In this document: piece after piece, positions 12,800-23,650 of the stretch
Position numbering within the stretch: position 1 is the first letter of the stretch
Layout of the letters: each line of letters starts with the position of its first letter
Origin: Metopolophium dirhodum
Lineage: Eukaryota; Arthropoda; Insecta; Hemiptera; Aphididae
Assembly: GCF_019925205.1 (NCBI RefSeq)
Contig: NC_083567.1
Span: 12,772,001 to 12,836,000, forward strand
Direction: 5' to 3'
Length of the DNA: 64,000 bases
The notes under the pieces: generated by a model
Database searches by the model: none
What the model was told of the DNA's origin: nothing
What the model saw: only the letters and a program-made list of their open reading frames with translations
Made by a program: the position numbers and the translations under genes

Positions 12800-13370
12800 T
12801 TTTATTAGGTGATACAATACACATTATGTATTTACTGTAAAACTGTACAATAGCGAGAATTGATAAAATATACTATTGTTACAATTATTATTGTCGTTTA
12901 TTGTAGACAATCGTCACTCATCAATATGATATAATTAATATAATATATTATGTAGTATAGGTTGGAATAGTTATAGCAACTAATTATTAAGACAGGTCAG
13001 GCCAGCGTAGCAATAGTAGATGTGCTGAGGCGACAATGATATTTTGCTATGAAACATCGCCGCAGGCACAGGTTGTTGTCGTCGAGTGATTCGGCGAGAA
13101 AGTATAAGTACGACGATTGAGGGTCAAGCAATGTGCAAACGGGCCAAGCAATGTGCAATGGTCCCCACGTAGTGATACGACGAGGGGGAAAAAGGTACTA
13201 CGACTGTAGGCGAGAAGTGACGGTCGCGATACGGGCCGAGGATTAGGTTAAGTGTTTTATAATTAAGTGATTTGTCGTTATGTTTGTTTAACGCCTGAAT
13301 AAAAGTGTTTCTGATCTGATACCCGAATTTTAACATTATTTCAAGTCTTCTGCGTTCTTACCTTTTAAAG
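12800..13370 (+). repeat. Downstream duplicated segment, copy A (solo-LTR-like)
   Basis: Shared blocks with the segment at 23225-23650: TATTGTAGACA(A/G)TCGTCA, TTATGTAGTATAG, AGGTCAG, TGTGCT(A/G)AGGCGACA and AATAAAAGTGTTTC(T/C)GA. It begins roughly 220 bp past the OR stop and copy B about 320 bp past its own; the shared TTATGTAGTATAG block lies about 370 and 400 bp past the respective stops. The AATAAA followed shortly by the end of similarity would suit a solo LTR. Equally it could be part of a duplicated OR unit. Confidence 0.55.
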
Positions 13371-14994
13371 AGGTACAGTGCTGCTGTAATATACGTGCTG
13401 CAAGTCAATGAAGTTTATTTAAATCGAATAGCGATAGGGCAAATGCAATCCTGATAGTCATTCCGATTTTTAAAGAACGGACGTAGAACAGACAAACGCA
13501 CACTGTCGTACCTAAACAAAGCTAACAGGGCTGATCTGGATCTAGAGAGATAGTCATTTGCTTAAAGCGTAGGTACGGAAATAAGGTGTATAGTAGGTTC
13601 CAACCCAGGGCGTCTCCAATTACATGGTTAGGTTAGACATGGTTAAAATGTCGATGATTTTTTTTTGTTATATGGTTTTTAACAGTATGAAATTGTTTAG
13701 AAATACAGCTTGGGAGGGGCTGCGGCCCCTAGGCCCTCCTGGATCTGCCTCTGGTTCCCACGCGCGTCACTCCATATTGGTCATACCACAAAAAATATAT
13801 TATATAAAATGTATAGGTACGTATAATATGAAACGATAACCATAAATTATGTTTTTAACGATCAAATGGTACATACTAAAAATCAGTCACATCCCTACTC
13901 ACTTATAACAAAATCTTTTTACCACCACCGCGACCGTTTAGTTATGAACTTTCATAAAATATTTTTGATAGCTATATTCATAAGCGCAACTAGCGGGCTA
14001 GGGACGCTTAGCCTTCTTAAAATCATATATAGTCCCCTCAAGATAAACTAAACATCAAACTCGTACAATATTATCAATTAAAAATTGATATTTAACAATA
14101 ATTATGCACATTGACAGTGAAATTCTGCACACGACACGCACATATTCAACGCCACTGCCAATGAAAGATATCAACGATACAGACTTAGAACGTTTTACCT
14201 TTTTTGTAACACGGTTGCAAACGGTTTAACTGAACCAATAAAAACCCACGATCGTGACGTTTTTTATTTTTAATGACTTTTCCAAATTATTTTTGCTGTA
14301 ATTAATTAGAGTTATAACCGAAACCGATATAATATATGTATTCATATACAAGAGGAGGTGAATTGTAAAAATGACCCTAATAAATTGTTTGAATATTAAT
14401 TTTTTTATGTATGAATAACTTACAATTTTTAATGTTATATTTCGTCCTAATTAGTTATTAATAAATATTACAATCAAAAGTAAGTATATGAATCTGTTGA
14501 ATATTTAAATATAATTTAAATAATTTTTTAGTTGTATATAATATAAATTAACATGCTATACGAGGGTTTTAAATATGAAATAACTATATGTAGGTAGGTA
14601 CCTATGTTATATACCTGTGTCGTATTCAATATTTATGTTTATGCCGGGTTGCATAAAAAATTTACTAATTTAATGATTCAATACCAATCATGGACCACTA
14701 AATCACGTATAAGGGACAATGATCATTATTAATTCTATCAAATTAATCTTCAGTGATTGTTCATGCAACCTGGCATTAACTAAGTAGTGTAATATAATAT
14801 TAAAAATTTTTTTTTAACCATTAATATAAATCATTGTGAATACCTAAATAGTGTTATTTCTAAAAATTATTTATTAATTTAATTATAAAAAAAAAAAGGT
14901 GGACAAGTGGGTATCACTCTGCTGTACAATAATTACAAGTGGGTCACTGAATGAATGGTGTTAAAGTTCAATCCAATGATATAATAGCATTGTA

Positions 14995-15490
14995 CACGAA
15001 AATCGATTCTGAGCGACTTAAAATTGCAATATAAAAAAACTGTGTACTTATATATATTATTTTAGAATTTTTGGTGATTCATTATCTATCTAGGTACTTA
15101 CAATATGTCTATTACTTTAAATTTTCGATTCTTAGTTTTAAAAACTGAAAATGTTATAAATTTGTAATCACAAAATAATTTGCGCGATTTTGAGATTTTG
15201 ACAAATTTTATCAAATTTTAAGCTTTAATGCTTATAAAAAACCATGCCCGTGTATTTTTAATATCTTTTAACTGTTATTATAATAACTTATGGTGAACTT
15301 TGTATTATAATTTTAACATTTTTGATCTCTCAAAAGTACCAAATTGATTCACTTTTCCATCAGAAAAGATGCTGAAGGTGAAAATCGAAACATTATATTT
15401 CTACTACAATAAATGTTTACAAGACAGAGAACTATAAAACACATCATTGTAAAATCAATATATTTATCGCTCCTCTCAAAATCTAAAATG
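14995..15490. repeat. GATTCTGAGCG-ended repeat, short copy
   Basis: It starts with ATCGATTCTGAGCGACTT and ends with ATCGCTCCTCTCAAAATC, which together form the inverted ends of the family. The interior includes the CTTATAAAAA and TTTGACAAATTTTATC blocks typical of the fuller copy at 41859-43027. It is non-coding. Confidence 0.55.
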
Positions 15491-15673
15491 TTAAAAATCA
15501 TCTTATCTTCACACTATTTACCTAATATCCGCAGATAGATACAACTTAAACACGACAAACACAATCATACCATATAATATATTATTCATTTATACATTAT
15601 ATTATTATAATCATGTTATACAAATTTTTTTTTTAAAACAGTGACTTCAAACCAACATTAAATCAATATTACG

Positions 15674-15900
15674 ATGAAACCAGATGATACAAAAACTTAT
15701 ATTATCAATATACAGTATTATAGTTGATGAAGCTTATTGGATTTCATCAAATACTAAACCCAAATGCTACAAAACTATTTGGCTATAATATTTATAAACT
15801 TGGTGGTTATTTTTCAGTTCTGTACATTATGCTGTGTAATATGAGTATATACTATTCTCGATATGATTTTACTGCAGTGGTTAGGTACATATTGATAAGA
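15674..15900 (+). pseudogene. Odorant receptor pseudogene, 5' fragment of exon 1
   Basis: From the ATG at 15674 the sequence follows exon 1 of the third intact OR (18991 onward) closely, including ATTATCAATATACAGT and TGATGAAGCTTATTGGAT. Three lesions are visible. A TATTATAG insertion near 15715 brings a frameshift and stop. A short deletion lies in the first membrane segment region (GTTCTGTACATTATGCTG where the intact gene has about 12 more bases). Similarity ends abruptly at about 15900, where a dispersed repeat end begins. Matching upstream sequence starts near 15597. Later exons were not found downstream. The fragment cannot make a receptor. Confidence 0.88.
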
Positions 15901-15993
15901 TAAAAGTTAAGATAAGTTTTGAACACCATACACCGAATATTAAATAACGAATTGTACATTTAACGGGCAACAAAGTGCACGGGATCAACTAGT
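15901..15993 (+). repeat. Repeat end (…CACGGGATCAACTAGT) truncating the OR pseudogene
   Basis: These bases match 33146-33264 (GTTAAGATAA(G/A)TTTTGAAC, CACCATACACC(G/A)AATATTA, AACGGGCAAC(A/G)AAGTGC, CACGGGATCA), with an internal gap. It is the right end of the family described at 32449-33264. Its position at the break in similarity suggests that its insertion, or recombination with it, removed the rest of the OR copy. Confidence 0.75.
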
Positions 15994-16564
15994 GTCTAGT
16001 ATATTATATATATAACAGTAATTTTTCTAATTTTGAGGAAATATAATATCGTGTAATCACTAGAAAACTATTGTCACGATAATAATTAATAAAATAATAT
16101 TTTTAGTTTTTTAGTTAAAATACTTTTTGGGTGTGCTGTCATATTGTAAATTGTATGTATTAATAATTGTATCATTAGTATTTTTGCAAAATAAACTATT
16201 ATTATTATTAAATACATAGACGTTATAGACATTGATACTATAACCAACTTTAAAACAAAATTATCGATCTTAAATTTACTCAAGGTTTTAAAAACCTCTA
16301 TAAAAATATAAAATTACTCACCAATACGTGTACCATAATTATTTTGTTCATTTTTACGTCTTTTTTTGCTATAAAATGAGACTATTTTTGTCTCAGATAC
16401 GTATAAAGTTATGTAAGATGGAAATCGTATTAAGATAAAAATGCAAGTGAAAACTATGTACCTTGCGAGTGAAATAGCGTGTGTTTTTTTTTTTGGGGGG
16501 GGGGGGATTCAAAATTTTACCAACTGCTATTAAAAACCGAAAAGACGCCACTGACGCTACTGGC

Positions 16565-16690
16565 TGCAGCATGGGCTAAGTGATTTATTTTATGACTGTT
16601 TTATAATTAAACCAATAAAAATGTTTCTGATAAAAACTATGTTGATATAATTATTTCATAATATAATTACGTTCTTCCCTTTTATCTGTT
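16565..16690 (+). repeat. Downstream duplicated segment, copy C (partial)
   Basis: Contains GGGCTAAGTGATTTATTTTA and CCAATAAAAATGTTTCTGAT, then GTTGATATAATTATTTC and CTTCCCTTTTA, matching the right part of copies A (about 13230-13370) and B (about 23540-23650). It lies 3' of the OR pseudogene, as the other two lie 3' of intact OR genes. Confidence 0.5.
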
Positions 16691-16950
16691 CAATTGAAAA
16701 TTTAGTCCTGCATATATACACTGCATCATTATAATAGATTAAACGGGCATCGGAGTAAGCATAAGTTTAAAAGATATTGTGGACTATGTCACTATGATGA
16801 TTATTAGTAAAATAAGTAATAAAGTAGGTACTAAATAAGTATACTAAATTAGTAAAAATATATCAATGTCCAATAATATAGTTGATAGTTGATATACTCA
16901 TATGTATATATATAATAAATAAATAATTTCAATAAATGGTTTTATAATTA

Positions 16951-17551
16951 TACCGGCTGTTCATTTAACGTAGGACACTCATTATTTAAAAAGTATTAAT
17001 GTTTTTGAAAATATATTTTTTACATGGTTTCAAATCGTTCCAAAATAAAGTGTTTATTAGAAAACTATATCTTTAAGTTTTTACTTATTTAATTACAACA
17101 CACAATTTTAATTTCATCTTCGAAATCAGAATATTTTTCTTAGTATTTTTATACACAACAATCGAATTTAAGATGAGTAGAATATAAGCTAAAAGTATTT
17201 AAAATTTTGTGGAGCGGAGTAGACAACATATAGCGGGGTCCCCGCGTACTACGCTCCACTCCTCTCAACTAAATTTTAAATACTTTTAACTCATAAAATA
17301 CTAGCCCTGAATTTGACTTCTATGTATCGAAATACTTAAAAAAATATTCTGCTATTAAAATATTAAAATTGTATGTTGTCATTCAAAAAAGTAAAAACTT
17401 CAAAAATGTTAAGGATAAAAAATATTTAAAAAATATAATTTTATTTTAAATCATGTTTTTAAAGACTAGAAATAAAGAAAGTATTATTTTTTTACAAACA
17501 TTTATACATTTCGAAATAATGAGTGCTTAATGATAAAAGAATTATCCGGTA
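16951..17551. mobile_element. Foldback MITE-like element, complete copy
   Basis: A 601-bp near-palindrome. TACCGG begins the left arm and CCGGTA ends the right. CACTCATTATTT near the left end pairs with AAATAATGAGTG near the right. CAGAATATTTTTCTTAGTAT pairs with ATACTTAAAAAAATATTCTG across a centre near 17240. Its ends and TA-rich flanks suggest a Tc1/mariner-like or foldback origin, but no transposase remains. Confidence 0.7.
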
Positions 17552-17656
17552 TATTTTTGGAAAGTTGGATTGGACCTTTGCACGTTGGGTTATTAAATAT
17601 AAATATATAATTAAAGTATTAATAATTAATTGTATGACAATGGTTAACAGTTAAGC

Positions 17657-17690
<34 letters not shown>

Positions 17691-18990
17691 CAAAATTATT
17701 GATTTATATATTTAATTATGTATGCAAAAATACCTATCGAACACTTTCTTCAAAAGAAATCCTTACACGACAAACGGCGGACGTTCAAATACAAATCTAA
17801 TAATATCAATTTAGAATATAATATTGACAATCAGTTTCACATCATTAACTGCAGTGGCTCGTAAGTTTAAGTGTAATATTATTATGTCAGTAAAATTTAC
17901 CAATAATTGAAAAAATATGTTTAAATGTTTTAGATGATTTGGCTAAAAATATAAGCTTATTCACTTTATAAAATATTTACAATTTGTGTATTAAAGTATT
18001 ATAATTTATAAACAATATAAATAATAAAATACTTTTTCCCAGTTAAATCATTTTTTTAAATTACTATTTCATCAAATAGAGTGTGTCGCCACGATAAAAA
18101 TATAGGTATTCATTTAAAACAAAAAAACAAAAAAAATGAACACTAAGCTTATAAATATATATTTTGGAACCCAAATACAGAAATTAAAATAATTATTTAA
18201 AATCGAAAATAAAGTTCTGTATTGCAATTTTTTTAACCAAGTATATTATTTTGTATTCTACAAAAAAATAATGATACCTATTATTTAGAAGCTAAAAATT
18301 TGAATCTTATGATATTTCCACAATCCACTAAAACTAGCGTAAAATATTTACAACAAAGTAAGTAGGTACACATTTTATCAATTTTTTTTTAATATTATCT
18401 GTATAGCCACATGTTTGCATTTACTATCCCAACATTATAATATACTTCAGTTACGACTAGCCAATAGTAAAGTTATTCAGGCTGTTTTCTATTTAAAATG
18501 TTTAAATATTTGTAATTATACAATATTCAGAAAAAGTAGTCTCATAAGGTAAATTTAAAAAAAAAAAACTGTAAATTATTTTGAAAATATTTTAATTCCC
18601 AAATTTGTAAATTTACTTATATATTTTAACATTTCCCAAACATATCCATTAAAAAAGTTAAAAGTCGCCTTCTCTACACCAGCTTTAGTGTCCACAGATA
18701 GCTTAGAAAGCACCCCGAACCATAGGCGTATATTAGGTTAAAAATCAAGGAGGATAGAAATATTAATTAACACGTATTTCCATAATATATCGTATGTACT
18801 TACGAGGTTAAGTTTAGAAATATAATAGGGGGGGGGGACTTAAAGCCCACCCTAAGTCCCCCTCCACCAAATTGACAACTATGCCCTGAACACAATCATT
18901 GTGTATAATTATAATATATTACATAATCATGTTATAAAAACTTTTGTTTTAAACAGTGGCTTCAAAACAACATCAAATCAATATAATACG

Positions 18991-21900
18991 ATGACACCAG
19001 ATAATACGAAAACGTCTTATATTATCAATATACAGTTGATGAAGCTTATTGGATTTTATCAGCTACTAGATCCAAATGCTACAGCAATATATGGTTGTAA
19101 AATTTGTAAGCTTGGTGGTTATATTTCAGTCCTGTTCCTTATATTGAAAATTTTAATGTGTAATATAAGTATATACCATTCTCGATATGATTTTACTGTA
19201 GTCGTTAGGTATATAATGATCATGTTTGCGCAATTTTTCACTATGATCAAAATGTTGTTCGTAATTACTAAATCTGATGTATTATGGAAGTTTATAAGTT
19301 TTACATCTACCGATTTTTTGTCATATAGTGGCCACCAAAAATGTATTCTAATGAATGCTCGAACAAAATCCATAACGATTTCAAATATTTTTACTATGTT
19401 TTGGATTGTTTTTCTAGCATTATTGATTCTTCCTCCAATCATAATAAACGACAATTATTTAGTTGATAAATCCAAAGAGAGTACACTCAATCAGTACCAA
19501 TACAATGTGCTCAATTTATTATTTTCAGCTTCGACACAATTTTATAATGATAACTTTAACGCATTTTATTTATTTGAAGCGATATCTCTAACGTTACATG
19601 GCTATTCGATGATTATTTTTGATTGTATGTTAATTTCTTTTTGTATAACCATCAGCTTTCAGTTAAAAATGATTGCATCGTCATACAAAACATTAGGATA
19701 TAATCATACCAATACCGATCATATTAAAAGTAAGTTAGCATTTTTACGTATATTGTTATTTAATTTTTTTTTGTGGGTACCTATAGGTATAACTAAGTAA
19801 TATCATTTTAGATTATGAGCAAGCGATGAATGTAAAACTGCTTTGGTTTTCTTCAAAAGTATCTTGTTCGATGGTAAAGTGAATCTATAGTTAGTGTATT
19901 CAGGAGGTCAAAATTTAAAATTCCCAATAGTTTTCAAAAACACCCGGAAAAACAAAATAAAAATTAAGGGAAACGGGAATTTTTACTGTATCTCAACTGA
20001 TAGATTTGTAGAGTCTCCAGTGTGATAAGTCTCGATTACTTGACTATACCACCTCTCCAGGTATATACTTAAGAATAACGGTGTTTATCAAATACGTCTC
20101 TGATTTTCATTGGTGTTTTCTCGATGCAACGCTGGCTATCTCTCGTATTTACAATGTAGGTTGCCTCTTAACAACAGAGGTGTTTCAAGCTCACAATGGT
20201 CCATACACAAACCTCGGTGTGTAGCCGTATATAATTCAAATATCTTAGCTTTTTCAATTCCACTGATGTGTCAACTGTAGTTGTCTGTTGGTGAATTTAT
20301 TCAATTCCTGATTCCCAAGAACAGTTATCTGCGCTTTGGGTTGTATTTGGATAATATCTCTTTATAATTTAACATTTATCAATAACATTCAAAATATTAT
20401 GCTATCCCTTCTCTTATTTTTTAAAAACCACATATAACAATAAATATTCCGATGTCCTTGTGATAAAACTTCCGGAACCAAATTCACGGAGCCCTACTAT
20501 ATTATTGTTGTATCAACCTCAAATTTATTTTTATATTTTAACAACTAATTGACAGCAATTTTAAGGGGGAGCCCTCGTTCAAGTTTGAAAATCATACAGC
20601 GACAGACAACTTTCTCTTGCAAGAAAATAATATTACAAAGATAAAAATATTATTTGTATTTTTAGATACACAAATTCTAAAGTATAATACTGTATAATAC
20701 GTGTATACCAACGTCTATAATTTAAAAATAAAAATTGAATGCAGGTAATCTCAACAAGTGAATATTCGATGTTTTTTTCCAATTTAACCCTTAAAAGTTT
20801 TCAAGGAGTTTTTCTAAAACATGACAAATAGTTTTTTAATGTAATATAGATATATCTTAAATAAACATTTATCAGAAGTCATAGTTGCATAATTTTTTTC
20901 CAGTATACATTTCCAGTATTATATATTTTAAGAATTAATTACATTACCTTGATACCAATAAGAATGTATTTTATAAAATGGCATTTTAGGTGAAGGCGAT
21001 CAGTCCATAAATGAAAAACCTAAGGATTTAATTAATTTGGTACTAATTATTAAAGACCATCAAAAATCAATGAAGTACCTATACTTACTATTATCGCATT
21101 CTAATCGATATATATTACATAAATACTAATAATATGTTTACTTAAAATTTTTATTAGGAAAATTCATGAAATTTATGACGTATTGCGTCCCATTATACTC
21201 GTTGAATTGCTGTCTGAAGGAGTATTAATGTCATTAATTCCTTTTGTAATTCTTTTGGTAAGATTCTGTATAATACTTATTGAAATCAACATTACAAATA
21301 ATATCTTATACTAATTTATAGAATGCAAATAAAGGTGTTCCACTGACATCGCCAGAAAGCATCAAGTTTATCTCAGGTTCTGTAATTACCACCATTCACT
21401 TATTCTTAGCATGCTATTTATTCAGTGAAATCGACAAATATGTAAATATAAAAATAAAAAAATGTATTTTTTATAAATTACTTATATGCATTTAATCTAA
21501 ATAGTACTCACTCATTCATTGCTACATCTCAGCAACTACAAAACGTACGATCTTAAAATTTGGAATAGTGGTTCCTCTAATATGATCTAGTGCAATATAC
21601 GATATTCGTATTTTAAAAAGGTGGTCAAACAGCGATCTTGAAATAATTACTATAGTTCTATGGTCAATAGTTTTCTAATGTAGAGACCCACTAAGAAATG
21701 ATTTTCCGAAATTCGCATTATAAAGAGGCCTCAGAGATTCACAGTGGAAATTGAAACCTTTTATTTATAAATGGTTGCCATTGGTTACTCGGACAGTTCA
21801 CGTACAAGTATGTATCAAATTTTCGCGATTGTGGCCTCGGATAAAGACTCTAAATCTTAAAAAAAATTTATGTGTGTAGCTTACATACTCAAATATTACT

Positions 21901-22907
21901 CAATTTAATTTGACGAAAATCTCAGAGATTGTTTTTAGAGATGTCAGGAAAGTTTAGAGAGTAAGTAGTTTAAACCACATTAAAAAATATACCAAGTGAT
22001 AAATCCAATCCACGACTTGCGGTTGCCCATCTAGGTCTAACTATTTTACAAAGCTTGGTAAATTAACGCCGATTCGTCCGCGAACTGAGGTACACTAAAA
22101 CTGAAATATACTCTCACCGACATATACCTATATAGCGTATATACTATATAAGATTATACACAAAAAAAACTGCACATGAGAAAAGCCGGGATATTCAGCT
22201 AGTTTATTATAATTTTATCTTTGTTAAAAAGATTTTAAAATATCAACCATAATAATTCAGTAATTGAATTAAGTAATTAGTGACTAAATAAATTTGAAAA
22301 TGTTTATGTCATAATATTGTAACTGTTTTATATCTAGTTAATAGTTATATTAAACTTGATAAATAATACCTCTACAATATCATATAATATTGAAACTACT
22401 TACTACTGTTTATTTTACTCTCAGTTAATGTCATAACTTTTATCAAACTAATTTTCAATTTAAAACTTACCAAACATATTAAAGTACATAACTGTACTAT
22501 TACGTTATTATGTATAATTTATTTACGAATTACAATGCATCTATGTCTTTCAATACAATAACGTTTGGTAACTTCATTTCAGAATGATGCAATAAATATT
22601 GCTTTATATAATTGCAATTGGACAGAAATGAACATTAAGTTCAAGAAACTGTTATTGCTTACGATGCAAATTAATAACGCAAACAACTTTAAACTTAATG
22701 TATCAACTAATATTATTGTCAACTTACAACTGTACACAAATGTATGTAAACCTATCTATACACAAAATTTAAAATTATTTTATATTCATTAATGCATAAT
22801 ACAAATAAGATTACCTAATATTATGCTTACATTAAATGGTTTTATTTTTTCAGATCATTCATACTACTTACAAAATACTATCAGTTGTAAATACATTATT
22901 AAATTAG
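18991..22907 (+). CDS. Odorant receptor (7tm_6 family), six exons, intact
   Basis: Third intact OR. Exons 18991-19729, 20990-21074, 21158-21257, 21322-21441, 22583-22741, 22854-22907 splice with phases 1, 2, 0, 0, 0 into 418 codons and TAG. The frame is open upstream to 18901, but the ATG at 18991 matches the starts of the sister genes and of the pseudogene. The N-terminus carries IQLMKLIGFYQLLDP. Exon 5 reads NDAINIALYNCNWTEMNIKF and exon 6 ends TTYKILSVVNTLLN, which lacks the KSY found near the end of the other two. Intron 1 (1.26 kb) contains a GATTCTGAGCG-type fragment. Intron 4 (1.14 kb) contains a repeat ending in CTAGT. The receptor assignment is firm. The ligand is unknown. Confidence 0.92.
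19809..19985 (+). repeat. GATTCTGAGCG-type repeat fragment in OR intron 1
   Basis: Begins GATTATGAGCAAGCGATGAA and continues with TTTTCTTCAAAAGTATCTTG and CAGGAGGTCAAAATTTAAAA, the same order as at 5475-5700 and 36475-36660. The rest of this intron (about 19990-20989) is unidentified. Its GC content is slightly higher at 20000-20280, but no exon was recognised. Confidence 0.55.
21503..22203. repeat. CTAGT-ended repeat in OR intron 4
   Basis: The right end AAAGCCGGGATATTCAGCTAGT (22182-22203) resembles the complement of the left end of the element at 32449 (ACTAGCTAACCCGGC). The left part has CAACTACAAAACGTACGATC, like the CTGGAACTACTTATCAGATC block at about 32540. It is probably a short non-autonomous member of that family. 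A Helitron-like CTAGT end is possible but not proven. Confidence 0.45.
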
Positions 22908-23224
22908 TCCAGATGAACTTTAGAATCAAAATAATACAAATGAAATAAAAATAATAATTATTAATTTCTTACACAACGATAATAAGTAATAACTATTTGT
23001 TTAGTAAAAACATTGATTTATAAAAGGTTTAAATCTGTTTGATTTCAATATTGTTAACTTTCATTTTTATATATATTTTTTTAGTTTTCATAGCAATAAT
23101 AATGTTAATACTTAGAGGCTACAGAGTAATACTAAAGTATACCACGGTATAAATATTACATAACTAATACTTACATGGAGAGTCAGCGAAACTAATATGT
23201 ACCACTATATAGATTTAAATTGAA

Positions 23225-23650
23225 ATGTGTGTACATTGTTAAAATGTAATACTGTAGAACTATTGCCACTGTCGTATATTGTAGACAGTCGTCAATATAA
23301 TATAATAGTATATAATATTATGTAGTATAGTTATAGGAATTTATTAATTTAGCAAATAGGTAATCAATTAAGATAGGTCAGCGAAGCTTAATGTGCTAAG
23401 GCGACACCAACATTTTTCAATAATATTATTGTAACACCACCACAGAACGCAGGCCCGCTGTGGTCGTGAAACTTGATAAGAGCTTATAGATTCGACGGAT
23501 GTACGCGTGTGAAGTGGCGACTGTAGCAAGGGCCAAGTGTGTTGCTTTATGATTGTTCTATACTTACACCAATAAAAGTGTTTCCGACCAAAAACTGTGT
23601 TGAATATTATTTCCTATTATTTACGTTATTTAAACCTTTTAAAAAGAGAC
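23225..23650 (+). repeat. Downstream duplicated segment, copy B
   Basis: Shares the block order of copy A at 12800-13370, including TATTGTAGACAGTCGTCA, TTATGTAGTATAG, ATGTGCTAAGGCGACA and CCAATAAAAGTGTTTCCGA. It lies just past the third intact OR, as copy A lies just past the second. Confidence 0.55.

Larger units (their letters stand above)
12579..15673. other. Interval between the second OR gene and the OR pseudogene
   Basis: It contains the downstream repeat segment 12800-13370 that recurs near 23.2-23.65 kb. A possible inverted-repeat element lies at about 13526-13754 (ACAGGGCTGATCTGGATC at left, CTGGATCTGCCTCTG at right). The rest is AT-rich sequence plus a GATTCTGAGCG-type repeat at about 14995-15490. 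From about 15597 the sequence matches the upstream side of the third OR gene. No host gene was recognised. The frames at 13124-13336 and 13624-13839 fall in repeats. Confidence 0.5.
15994..18990. other. Interval between the OR pseudogene and the third OR gene
   Basis: It holds a short match to the downstream repeat segment (about 16565-16690), a poly-G run (about 16494-16506), the complete foldback element 16951-17551, an (AT)n tract (about 17660-17687) and AT-rich unique sequence. The G-run and C-rich block at 18829-18885 looks like another repeat edge. Sequence from about 18912 matches the upstream region of the pseudogene. No gene was recognised. Confidence 0.5.

Noticed and set aside
17660..17690. 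Tandem repeat possibly resembling a CRISPR or satellite
   Set aside because: A simple (AT)n microsatellite. No spaced direct repeats of CRISPR type exist in this eukaryotic window.
20000..20280. Slightly GC-richer stretch in OR intron 1, suspected retroelement pol fragment
   Set aside because: Translation of both strands gave stops in every frame and no recognisable motif.
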